Positions 9,611 to 18,073 of a DNA stretch of 64,000 bases are shown here, piece after piece. Both the position numbers and the translations under genes were made by a program. This DNA is from Lysobacter capsici (GTDB lineage: Bacteria > Pseudomonadota > Gammaproteobacteria > Xanthomonadales > Xanthomonadaceae): NCBI RefSeq assembly GCF_018732085.1, contig NZ_CP076103.1:3348001-3412000 (forward strand). Direction: 5' to 3'. The notes beneath the pieces are model-generated. The model saw only the letters and a program-made list of their open reading frames with translations, was not told where the DNA came from and made no database searches. Numbering within the stretch: position 1 is the stretch's first letter; each line of letters begins with the position of its first letter.

Positions 9611-9659
9611 GGCGCTTGGCGCTTGGCGCTTGGCGCTTGGCGCTTGGCGCTTGGCGCTT
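9611..9659. repeat. Seven tandem copies of GGCGCTT
   Basis: Seven exact head-to-tail copies of the 7-mer GGCGCTT begin 7 bases after the LacI stop codon and end in a degenerate copy (GGCGGTT). A 7-bp unit would shift frame if translated, and it lies outside the gene. Likely a slippage-prone microsatellite. Confidence 0.95.
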
Positions 9660-9724
9660 GGCGGTTTGATGATGCGGCGGCGGTTTTATCGGGCGCCTGG
9701 TTCGATGCGGCGTCTATGCGGTTT

Positions 9725-10450
9725 CGCGGTCGCGGCTTGTGACCGAAGGAAATCCAGTAGGACGTCGCTCCTGCAGGTAGGCCATGCGGCTTTCGCCTCG
9801 TTTCAATCGTCGCATCCAGCGCTGCGAGGCCGTGAACTCGCGTCAGCAAAAGCACACCCGGAGGGCGGCGTGCAGGATGCACGCCGTGCGCCACCGGGAC
9901 ATGGATGTCCCGTGTGGCGCATGCCTGCGTCGGCATCGATCGTGCGGCTTTTGATTCGAAACAGGAGCGCCTTTTTCTTTGGTGACTTTTGACCGAAGGG
10001 AATCCAGGCGGACTTTTGTGGCTCTGGACAAAAGAAAGTTACCCGCCGCTTTAGTGGCGGAAGCTTTTGATCCTGCTTGCAGCTTCAAAAGCTTTGAAGC
10101 TCTAGTGCCTTTTAAGCTAAAGGCAAGATCTAAAGCTTTCGTCCGCAAGCGGCCGAGTTACTTTCTTTTGTCAAAAGCGACAAAAGAAAGGTAACCAAAG
10201 AAAAACGCTTTTCTTTGAATCAAGGGCCCGCACGATCGTTGCCGACGCAGGCATGCGCCACACGAGACATCCTGTCTCGGTGGCGCACGGCGCACATCCA
10301 TGTGCGCCGCCCTCCGGGTGCGCTGTTGCTAACGCGAGTTACAAGCCTCGCAGCGCTGGATGAACTGCGCGAATTCGGGCGAAAGCCACATGGCCTCCCT
10401 GTAGGAGCGGCGTCCTACTGGATTTCCTTCGGTCACAAGCCGCGACCGCG
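9725..10450. repeat. Giant imperfect inverted repeat element (about 725 bp)
   Basis: The left end (CGCGGTCGCGGCTTGTGACC from 9725) is the reverse complement of the right end (GGTCACAAGCCGCGACCGCG, ending 10450). Inner blocks also match in inverted order: GAAATCCAGTAGGA with TCCTACTGGATTTC, a CACACCCGGAGGGCGGCG block, GGCGCATGCCTGCGTCGGC, CTTTTTCTTTGGTGAC, and ACAAAAGAAAGTTAC. The centre near 10075-10105 is a palindrome around CAAAAGCTTTG. Short open frames here vary with the repeat and have no ribosome sites, so I call the whole element non-coding. A related half-copy lies at 55977-56249. The remaining gap to the GH65 gene (10451-10694) shows nothing else. Confidence 0.85.
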
Positions 10451-10694
10451 AATCTTCATCAACGTCGCAACCGCCGACGCGACAACCGGCCAAACAATCG
10501 TCCTCACCCCGCGCGAAACCGGCACTCGGTCATGCTGCAACGCAGCGACAAAACCGACATCCGACAACCACGATCAACGCCGATCTTGCGCATCGCAACA
10601 TTTCTTAACCATCTGATCCGACGCAATAAATCGCGGATCAACACCGACCGCCAACCCCCTCCCCGCAAGCCCCCACACCCCACGCCAAGCCTCA

Positions 10695-10726
10695 ATTGTT
10701 ATCGGTAACTTGACATCGATAACAAT
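10695..10726 (+). promoter_or_regulatory. Twin LacI-type operators over a TTGACA -35 box
   Basis: ATTGTTATCG (10695-10704) and CGATAACAAT (10717-10726) form a perfect 10-bp inverted pair. Each half is also the better arm of a CG-centred palindrome: one GTTATCGGTAAC-like site centred at 10703/10704, one TGACATCGATAACA-like site centred at 10717/10718, 14 bp apart. A consensus -35 TTGACA (10710-10715) overlaps the second, with TACGGT at 10734-10739 as a possible -10. CG-centred palindromes are typical of LacI/GntR-type repressors. This arrangement also argues against the upstream TTG at 10710 as a start codon. Confidence 0.75.
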
Positions 10727-10787
10727 CAATCCCTACGGTCCGCCTCCAAGACCTCGCCACACACCCTCGCAACCCGCCGCATCGCCG

Positions 10788-13700
10788 ATGCCGCCCACCC
10801 GCTTCCAGGCCCTACGCGTGACCCCGACCCCCGCTGCCGCTACGCCCGTCCCAACCGACGACACCGACGCCTGGCGCCTGCGCCAGGATCGTCACGACCC
10901 CGCGCTGCGCCGCCGCGACGAAACCCTGTTCGCCCTGGCCAACGGCTCGCTCGGCGTGCGCGGCGGATTCGAGGAAGCCGACGGCGGCAGCGACGGCAGC
11001 TTCCTGGCGTCGGTGTTCGAACAACACCCGATCCACTACCACGAACGCTTCCCCGGTTTCGCCCGCAGCACCGACACCCGCCTGCCGGTCGCCGACGGCC
11101 AACGCATCGCGGTGTGGCTGGGCGCGCAGCGCCTGGACATCGATGCCGCGCAGTGGCTGGCGTTCGAACGCGAACTCGATCTGCGCAGCGGTTTGCTGAG
11201 CCGCCGCCTGCGCCTGAAGACTGCGCAAGGCCATACCGTCGAAATCCGCGCCGAACGCGTATTGCCGTTCGACAGCGGCGCGGCCGGGGTGGATCTGCTC
11301 GCAATCCGCTACACCATCGCGTCGATCGATTACACCGGCCCGATCACCCTGGCCTCGGCGATCGAATGCGGCCACGCCGCCGCCGAACAAGGCGACGACC
11401 CGCGCATCGGCGTGGCCTCGGCCGAAGGTCTGCAATTGCTTTCGCGCCAGGCCGACCGGCGCAGCGCCGACGTGGTCCAGGCGACCCGCCGCAGCGGCGT
11501 GCGCGTGGTCTGCAGCCAGGCGCATCGTCTGGGCGAAGGCGTGAGTTTCGGCGATGCGCAGATCGGCGCCGAGCACGTCGCCCAGCGCTACCTCGCGCAG
11601 TTGCAGCCCGGACAAGAGGCGACGATCGAGAAGTTCGTCGTCTACGCCACCGACACCAACCCGCACGCGACCGATCTGCCCGCGCATGCCGCGCAGGCCT
11701 TGCATCAGGCGGTGGCGGACGGCTTCGACGCGATCGCCGCGCGCCAGGCCGCGTCGCTGGCGCAGTTCTGGGACGGCGCGGAATTGTTCATCGACGGCGA
11801 TGCCGCCGCCGAACAGGCGCTGCGTTTCAACCTGTTCCATCTGCTGCAATCGGCCGGGCGCGACGGCGTCAACGGCACCGCCGCCAAGGGCCTGACCGGC
11901 GAAGGCTACGAAGGCCATTATTTCTGGGACACCGAGGCCTTCATGCTGCCGGTGATGGCCTACACCGCGCCGGACGTCGCGCGCGCGATGCTGCATGCGC
12001 GCTTTCTCGCGCTGGAACCGGCGCGCAAGCACGCGCGCGAGATGAACCATCCGCGCGGCGCGCTGTTCCCGTGGCGCACGATCACCGGCGGCGAATGCTC
12101 GGCGCATTACCCCTCCGGTTCGGCCGCGTATCACATCAATGCCGCGGTCGCGTATGGGCTGGGTCTGTACCTGGACGCGACCGGCGACCTGGATTTCCTG
12201 GTCGAATGCGGCGCCGAAATCCTGTTCGAAACCGCGCGCATCTGGCCGCAGATCGGCCACTTCAACCCGCGTCGCGGCGGCGCGTTCTGCATCCACGAAG
12301 TCACCGGCCCCGACGAATACACCGCGCTGGTCGACAACAACTTCTACACCAACCGCATGGCCCAGCAGCATCTGCTGCGCGCCGTGCGCGTGTGGGAACA
12401 ACTGCAACGCGAACGTCCCGAGCAATTGCAGGCGCTGGCCCAACGCCTGCAACTGGAGCCGCACGAGATCGACACCTGGCGCCGCGCCGGCGAGCGCATG
12501 TTCCTGCATTACGATGAAGCGCTGGGAATCTACGCGCAGGACGACACCTTCCTCGACAAGCCGCGCTGGCCCTTCCCCAAGCACGAGGGCGAACACCGGC
12601 CGCTGCTGCTCGACTATCACCCGATCACCTTGTACCGCCACCAGATCTGCAAGCAGGCCGACGTGGTGATGGCCCTGGTGTTGGCCGGCGACGGTATCGG
12701 CACCGACATCAAGCGGCGCAGCTACGACTACTACGAAGCGGTCACCACCCACGACTCGACCTTGTCGGCGTCGGTGTTCGGCATCCTCGCCAGCGAAGTC
12801 GGCCATGCCGAGCAAGCGGCGAAATTCTTCAACGACAACCTGCGCGTCGACCTGGACGATCTGCACGGCAATACCGATCACGGCGTGCATATGGCGGCGC
12901 TGGCGGGGACGTGGCTGGGCTTGGCCTCGGGCTTCGCCGGCTTGCGCACCTGCGACGGCGTGCTGAAATTCGCACCGACCTTGCCGCAACAGTGGCGCGG
13001 TTTCGGCTTCGGCCTGCGTTGGCAAGGCCGGCGCCTGCGCCTGCGAGTCGATCGCGACGGCGTCGAATACACCTTGCTCGACGGCGCGGCCTTGCGCATC
13101 GAACACACCGGCCGCGCGATCGAACTCAGCGCCGGTACGCCGTTGCGGGTCGCGCTCGCGCAACCCGGCGGCCAACCCGGCGACGACGGCAAGCTCGCGT
13201 TCCCGCGTCCGGCGCAGGCGCTGATCTTCGACCTCGACGGCGTGCTCACCGACACCGCGCAGACCCACTACCGCGCCTGGAAGCGCATGGCCGACGAAGA
13301 AGGCCTGCCGTTCGACCAGCACGTCAACGAGCAGCTCAAGGGCGTCGACCGCATGAGTTCGCTGGAGCTCATCCTGCGCCATGCCGGCAAGGTGCTGAGC
13401 GCCGAGCAGAAACGCGCGCTGGCCGAACGCAAGAACGGCTACTACGTCGAGGCCATCGCGCAGGTCACGCCGAAAGATCTGTTTCCCGGAGTCGAACGCG
13501 TGCTCCAACAGGCGCGCGCGCGCGGCCTCAAGCTGGGCGTCGCCTCGGCCAGCCGCAACGCCGCCGCCCTGCTCGACCGCCTCGGCATCGCCGATCGTTT
13601 CGATTACATCGCCGACGCGGCGCGGATCGCCCGCGCCAAACCGGCGCCGGACATTTTCCTCGATGTCGCCGCCGCGCTCGGCGTCGCGCCGTCGCGGTGC

Positions 13701-13853
13701 ATCGGCCTGGAAGACGCCGCCGCCGGCGTGGTTTCGATCAAGACCGCCGGCATGGCCGCGATCGGCATCGGCGATGCGGCCACGCTCGCGCGCGCCGACG
13801 CCTGCCTGCCCGACATCGCCTCCTTCGATCTGAACGCTTTCGTTTCGCCCTGA
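10788..13853 (+). CDS. GH65 disaccharide phosphorylase fused to beta-phosphoglucomutase
   Basis: 1021 residues with two enzymes in one chain. Residues about 20-790 are a GH65 glucoside phosphorylase (maltose, trehalose or kojibiose type): YEGHYFWDTEAFMLP, HEVTGPDEYTALVDNNFYTN containing the general-acid Glu, KQADVVMALVL and THDSTLSASVFGI. Residues about 805-1021 are a HAD-family beta-phosphoglucomutase with DLDGVLTDTA (two catalytic Asp near 815), GVASASRNA, KPAPDIFLD and GLEDAAAGV. Phosphorolysis would release beta-glucose 1-phosphate, which the second domain turns into glucose 6-phosphate. The ATG at 10788 was chosen because an upstream in-frame TTG lies inside the operator. It is first in an operon with a TonB receptor and MFS permease. 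Exact disaccharide not determined. Confidence 0.93.
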   Translation: MPPTRFQALRVTPTPAAATPVPTDDTDAWRLRQDRHDPALRRRDETLFALANGSLGVRGGFEEADGGSDGSFLASVFEQHPIHYHERFPGFARSTDTRLPVADGQRIAVWLGAQRLDIDAAQWLAFERELDLRSGLLSRRLRLKTAQGHTVEIRAERVLPFDSGAAGVDLLAIRYTIASIDYTGPITLASAIECGHAAAEQGDDPRIGVASAEGLQLLSRQADRRSADVVQATRRSGVRVVCSQAHRLGEGVSFGDAQIGAEHVAQRYLAQLQPGQEATIEKFVVYATDTNPHATDLPAHAAQALHQAVADGFDAIAARQAASLAQFWDGAELFIDGDAAAEQALRFNLFHLLQSAGRDGVNGTAAKGLTGEGYEGHYFWDTEAFMLPVMAYTAPDVARAMLHARFLALEPARKHAREMNHPRGALFPWRTITGGECSAHYPSGSAAYHINAAVAYGLGLYLDATGDLDFLVECGAEILFETARIWPQIGHFNPRRGGAFCIHEVTGPDEYTALVDNNFYTNRMAQQHLLRAVRVWEQLQRERPEQLQALAQRLQLEPHEIDTWRRAGERMFLHYDEALGIYAQDDTFLDKPRWPFPKHEGEHRPLLLDYHPITLYRHQICKQADVVMALVLAGDGIGTDIKRRSYDYYEAVTTHDSTLSASVFGILASEVGHAEQAAKFFNDNLRVDLDDLHGNTDHGVHMAALAGTWLGLASGFAGLRTCDGVLKFAPTLPQQWRGFGFGLRWQGRRLRLRVDRDGVEYTLLDGAALRIEHTGRAIELSAGTPLRVALAQPGGQPGDDGKLAFPRPAQALIFDLDGVLTDTAQTHYRAWKRMADEEGLPFDQHVNEQLKGVDRMSSLELILRHAGKVLSAEQKRALAERKNGYYVEAIAQVTPKDLFPGVERVLQQARARGLKLGVASASRNAAALLDRLGIADRFDYIADAARIARAKPAPDIFLDVAAALGVAPSRCIGLEDAAAGVVSIKTAGMAAIGIGDAATLARADACLPDIASFDLNAFVSP

Positions 13854-13928
13854 CCGCGTCGGCACGTACCGCCGCGGCAGACCGCCTTGCAGTTCAACAA
13901 TCCATAACAACCGGGTGGGGAGATCACC

Positions 13929-16346
13929 ATGCACCACGCAGCCTTCAAGCAAACTCGTCTGATGCGTTACGCGCTGTCCGCGGCGATCGCCGCCGCGCTC
14001 GCGCCAGGCCATGCGCTGGCCCAGGACGCGGCCGCCGCCGCGCCGCAGGACACCGCGCCGGCCGAAACCTCCGCCACCACCCTCGACGCGGTCGTGGTCA
14101 GCGGCACCGCGCGCTTCAAGGGCCTGCGCAAGCGCGACGCCAGTTTCTCGATCACCACCGCCTCGCTCGAGCAGATCCAGGAAGCCGTGCCGCTGAGCAC
14201 CGCCGACGCGCTCAAGGTCGTGCCCGGCATCTGGGCCGAATCGGCCGGCGGCAGCACCGGCGCGAACATCTTCGTGCGCGGCATGCCCTCGGAAGGCGAC
14301 GCGCCGTTCGTGACCGTGCAGATGGACGGCGCGCCGCTGTTCCCGCCGCCGACCCTGTCGTTCCTGGAAAACTCCACGCTGTTCCGCATGGACGACACCA
14401 TCGACCGCATGGAAGTGCTGCGCGGCGGTCCGAGCCCGATCTTCTCCAACGGCCAGCCCGGCGCGACGGTCAACTTCATCCAGAAGAAAGGCGGCGAAGA
14501 ACCCGCCGGCAGCGTGCGCGTGGGCGTGGGCAGCGACAATCTGCGCCGCGTCGACCTGTTCAACAGCGGCAAGCTCGGCGAAGGCTGGTACTACAGCGTC
14601 GGCGGCTTCTACCGCAGCACCGACGGCGTGCGCGACACCCAATTCCCGGCCGATAAAGGCGGCCAGTTGAGCGCCACCTTGACCCACAGCTGGGACAAGG
14701 GCGAGATCACCGTCTACGCGCGCCACACCAACGACAAGAACGCGTTCTTCACCCCGATCCCGCTGCTCTCGCGCAACAACGGCAGCAGCCTGTCGAGCTT
14801 CCCCGGCCTGGATGCGCAGACCGGCACCCTGCTCGGCAACGATTTCCGCCACGTCACGATTCCGACCGGACCGAACGGTCAGACCATCAGCCGCGATCTC
14901 GCCGACGGCCGCGGCATCAACCTCGACGTGTTCGGTGCGTCGATGGATTTCTACGCCGGCGACTGGACCATCAGCGACCGGGTCAACTACGTCAGCGGCA
15001 GCGCGCCGACCAACGGCCTGTTCACCGGCGCCAGCCCGCAGACGCTCGGATCGTTCATCGCCGGCTACGGCAGCGCCGGCACCGCGACCTACGTCAACGG
15101 CGGCGGCGCGGTCGATCCGAACCAGCAGGTGCTGACCGCCGGGTTCTGGGTGGTCGACAAGGAAATCGAATCGTTCACCAACGACCTGCGTTTCAGCAAG
15201 GACTTGTTCGAAGGCAACACGCTGACCGCCGGCGTGTACTTCGCCAAGTATTCGTCCAAGGACACCTGGTACCTGGGCAACAACATGCTGCTGACCGCGC
15301 AGAACAACGCGCGCCGGATCAACCTGACCCTCGCCGACGGCCGCCAGGTCACCCGCGACGGTTTCACCGGCAATTCGTTCTTCTCGCTGCGCGGCGACTA
15401 CGACGGCCAGAACACCGCGGTGTTCGTCGCCGACGAATGGCAGATCAACGATCGCCTGCGTCTGGACGGCGGCGTGCGCTACGAATGGCAGCAGGTCGAC
15501 GGCACCGTGCACGACACCGCCACGGTCGACCTGGACGGCAATCCGAACACGCTGTACGACAACGCCACCTCGATCTCGCTGCCGAGCACCCGCCGCATCG
15601 ACCAGGACGACAAGCATTTCTCCTGGACCTTGGGCTTGAACTACAAGCTCAACGACACCTCCAGCGTGTTCGCGCGCGCCAACTCCGGTTACAAGCTGCC
15701 GGCGTTCGACAACCTGCGCGACGGCAACAACAAAGTGCAGGAAATCGATCAGTACGAACTGGGCTTCAAATCCGGCAACTCGTTCTACGACCTGTACCTG
15801 ACCGCGTTCTACAACAGCTTCACCAACTCGCCGTTCCAGGCCTTCCTCGACGACGGCACCAACTTCACCACCGCCGGCGATTCGCGCGCCTACGGTGTCG
15901 AAGTCGAAGGCGCGGTGCGGCCGATCGGCGGCCTGGAGCTCGCCCTGACCGGCGTTTGGCTGGATGCGAAGTACGAGAACTACCGCGAGTTCACCGGCAA
16001 TCAGGTGATGCGCCAGCCCAAGCAGCAGTTCCGCTTCACCCCGAGCTATTTCTGGACCTTGCCGTTCGGCGACCTGAAGATCTTCGCGACCTATTCGCGC
16101 ATCGGCGATCGCTTCGCCGACCTAGCCAACACCCAGAAGCTGCCGTCGTACGAAACCGTGGACGTCGGCGCGAACATGCACGTCGGCGACAACTGGGAAT
16201 TCGCGCTCAGCGGCAGCAACGTGACCAACGAGCTGGGCCTGACCGAAGGCAACGTGCGCGTGCCCGGCGCGGCGACCGGCGGCGTGTTCATGGGCCGGCC
16301 GATCGCGGGGCGTTCGTATCTGTTCTCGGCCGCGTATAAGTGGTGA
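13929..16346 (+). CDS. TonB-dependent receptor (likely maltose/oligosaccharide uptake)
   Basis: 805 residues. GGGGAG precedes the ATG. A signal peptide ends near A31 (ALAQ), followed by a TonB-box-like TLDAVVVSG and a plug domain (ADALKVVPGI, FVRGMPSEG, MEVLRGGPSPIFSNGQPGA). The beta barrel runs to a terminal aromatic residue (AAYKW), as outer-membrane barrels require. It lies 75 bp after the GH65 gene and before an MFS permease, so it probably moves the phosphorylase substrate across the outer membrane. Substrate is inferred from context only. Confidence 0.93.
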   Translation: MHHAAFKQTRLMRYALSAAIAAALAPGHALAQDAAAAAPQDTAPAETSATTLDAVVVSGTARFKGLRKRDASFSITTASLEQIQEAVPLSTADALKVVPGIWAESAGGSTGANIFVRGMPSEGDAPFVTVQMDGAPLFPPPTLSFLENSTLFRMDDTIDRMEVLRGGPSPIFSNGQPGATVNFIQKKGGEEPAGSVRVGVGSDNLRRVDLFNSGKLGEGWYYSVGGFYRSTDGVRDTQFPADKGGQLSATLTHSWDKGEITVYARHTNDKNAFFTPIPLLSRNNGSSLSSFPGLDAQTGTLLGNDFRHVTIPTGPNGQTISRDLADGRGINLDVFGASMDFYAGDWTISDRVNYVSGSAPTNGLFTGASPQTLGSFIAGYGSAGTATYVNGGGAVDPNQQVLTAGFWVVDKEIESFTNDLRFSKDLFEGNTLTAGVYFAKYSSKDTWYLGNNMLLTAQNNARRINLTLADGRQVTRDGFTGNSFFSLRGDYDGQNTAVFVADEWQINDRLRLDGGVRYEWQQVDGTVHDTATVDLDGNPNTLYDNATSISLPSTRRIDQDDKHFSWTLGLNYKLNDTSSVFARANSGYKLPAFDNLRDGNNKVQEIDQYELGFKSGNSFYDLYLTAFYNSFTNSPFQAFLDDGTNFTTAGDSRAYGVEVEGAVRPIGGLELALTGVWLDAKYENYREFTGNQVMRQPKQQFRFTPSYFWTLPFGDLKIFATYSRIGDRFADLANTQKLPSYETVDVGANMHVGDNWEFALSGSNVTNELGLTEGNVRVPGAATGGVFMGRPIAGRSYLFSAAYKW

Positions 16347-16365
16347 TCGCGCGCTGAGTCGACGT

Positions 16366-16608
16366 GCTCAAAGCCCCTCTCCCGCTTTGCGGGAGAGGGG
16401 TTGGGGTGAGGGCCGATGATCGCCGCGTGCCCTCATCCGCCCCTTCGGGGCACCTTCTCCCGCACGCGGGAGAAGGATTCACTCTCGATACGTTCAAAGC
16501 CCCTCTCTCGCTGTGCGGGAGAGGGGTTGGGGTGAGGGCCGATGATCGCCACGCGCCCTCATCCGCCCCTTCGGGGCACCTTCTCCCGCGTGCGGGAGAA
16601 GGATTCAA
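16366..16608. repeat. Tandem pair of about 120-bp hairpin repeats
   Basis: Two near-identical units (about 16368-16480 and 16495-16608) each contain CCCTCTCCCGC...GCGGGAGAGGGG, then GGGGTGAGGGCCGATGATCGCC, then CCCTCATCCGCCCCTTCGGGG and a TTCTCCCG/CGGGAGAA hairpin. They lie between the TonB receptor and the MFS gene and could slow or terminate transcription there, lowering permease expression relative to the receptor. Units of this type are dispersed in xanthomonad genomes. Confidence 0.85.
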
Positions 16609-16637
16609 TACGCGGTAGATGATTCGCCGGAGCCTGC

Positions 16638-17900
16638 ATGACCGCCACCGCCACCGCTTCCAGTCGCCGCCTGATGATCGTGGCGATGATCCTGACCTAC
16701 ATGATGTTCGGGATCCTGCTCAACAGCGTGGGCACGGTGATCCTGCAGTCGATCCAGGGCTTCGGCATCAGCAAGGGCGACGCCAGCATTCTCGAAGCCT
16801 TCAAGGACCTGCCGATCGCGGTGGTCTCCTTCCTCACCGCCGCGCTGATGCCGCGGCTGGGTTATCGCCGCGCGATGATGCTCGGCCTGGGCATCGTCGG
16901 CGTCGCCTGCGCGCTGATGCCGCTGCTGTCCTCGTTCTGGATGACCAAGGTCTTGTTCATCGCCACCGGCGTGTCGTTCGCGCTGACCAAGGTCTCGGTG
17001 TATTCCTCGATCGGCCTGCTCACCGAAGGCAAGCAGGCGCATGCCAGCCTGACCAGCATCATCGAAGGCTGGTTCATGGTCGGCGTGCTCGCCGGCTACT
17101 GGATCTTCGCCTGGTTCATCAACCCCGATTCGCCGGCCGACCCGGTCTGGCTGCGCGTGTACTGGCTGCTCGCCGCGATGGCCGCGCTGATCGTGGTGCT
17201 GCTCGCGTGTTCGCGCATGGACGAATCGGCCGCGCGCGACGGTCACGCCGCCGCCGATTCGTTTCTCGACATGTTCCGCCTGATCGCTCAACCGCTGGTC
17301 GCCACGTTCCTGGTCTCGGCGTTCCTGTACGTGCTGATCGAACAAAGCGTGGGCACCTGGCTGCCGACCTTCAATCGCGAAATTCTGCACCTGCCCACGA
17401 CCATGAGCGTGCAGGCGGCGAGCATCTTCGCCGTGTCGCTGGCGTTGGGACGGCTCGCCGCCGGCCTCGCGCTGCGGCGGGTGCCGTGGCACTGGTTGCT
17501 GATCACCTGCGTGGTGGCGATGGCGCTGCTGGTGATCGTGGCCCTGCCGCTGGCCGGCCAGGCGCGGCCCAATGCCGACATGAACTGGGCGCGCGCGCCG
17601 CTCGCGGCGTATGTGTTCCCGTTGATCGGCTTGTTCATGGCGCCGATCTATCCGGCGATCAATTCGGTCGTGCTCAGCTCGCTGCCCAAGTCGCGGCATG
17701 CGGCGATGACCGGCCTGATCGTGGTGTTCTCCGCGCTGGGCGGCACCACCGGTTCGTTCATCACCGGCCAGCTGTTCGCGCGCATCGGCGGCGGCACCGC
17801 GTTCTATCTGTCGCTGCTGCCGATGGCGCTGTTGCTGCTGGCGATCGCGATGCTCAAGCGCCAGTCCGGCCGCGCCGAACGCGCGATCGCGGCGGCCTGA
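16638..17900 (+). CDS. MFS sugar transporter
   Basis: 420 residues with about twelve hydrophobic segments, opening MIVAMILTYMMFGILLNSVG and ending LLPMALLLLAIAMLKRQ. RLGYRRAMMLGLG after helix 2 is the MFS A-like loop. CGGAG lies just before the ATG. The family imports sugars by proton symport. As the third gene after the GH65 fusion and TonB receptor it is the likely inner-membrane step for the same disaccharide, delivering it intact to the cytoplasmic phosphorylase. Confidence 0.9.
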   Translation: MTATATASSRRLMIVAMILTYMMFGILLNSVGTVILQSIQGFGISKGDASILEAFKDLPIAVVSFLTAALMPRLGYRRAMMLGLGIVGVACALMPLLSSFWMTKVLFIATGVSFALTKVSVYSSIGLLTEGKQAHASLTSIIEGWFMVGVLAGYWIFAWFINPDSPADPVWLRVYWLLAAMAALIVVLLACSRMDESAARDGHAAADSFLDMFRLIAQPLVATFLVSAFLYVLIEQSVGTWLPTFNREILHLPTTMSVQAASIFAVSLALGRLAAGLALRRVPWHWLLITCVVAMALLVIVALPLAGQARPNADMNWARAPLAAYVFPLIGLFMAPIYPAINSVVLSSLPKSRHAAMTGLIVVFSALGGTTGSFITGQLFARIGGGTAFYLSLLPMALLLLAIAMLKRQSGRAERAIAAA

Positions 17901-17946
17901 GCGGGCGCGCCGTTCGCGACCGACCATCGGCATTCTGTTTCTCCCA

Positions 17947-18045
17947 GGGCTGGGCTATGCTCGACCTCGTGGCTATGGGCGTCCTTCCTTCTATCTGAAA
18001 CTAGGGTGCCCGCTTCCCACACAGCCCGCCTCCCGGCGGGCTTTT
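17947..18045 (+). promoter_or_regulatory. Leader or small RNA with terminator hairpin upstream of the TerD-like gene
   Basis: GCCCGCC (18024-18030), loop TCCC, GGCGGGC (18035-18041) and TTTT form a rho-independent terminator only 28 bases before the ATG at 18074. A possible -10 (TATGCT at about 17954) could drive a short transcript with C-rich CCTTCC loops ending there. It is either an attenuator or small RNA for the downstream gene, or simply the terminator of the MFS operon. I recognise no known riboswitch. Confidence 0.5.
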
Positions 18046-18073
18046 CATTGAGGACCACGCGGAGGCACGGCGC

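Noticed and set aside
9490..10616. Small open frames in the giant repeat (such as those containing ACATRDI)
   Set aside because: They follow the dispersed repeat, recur wherever it occurs, have no ribosome site and are open on both strands.
10710..10787. Upstream TTG start for the GH65 fusion
   Set aside because: It lies within the operator and the -35 box. The ATG at 10788 is better placed and begins at the variable N-terminus.
10812..15617. 1601-residue open frame on the minus strand
   Set aside because: It is opposite the GH65 fusion and TonB receptor genes, both clearly real. It crosses their intergenic space and has no family likeness.
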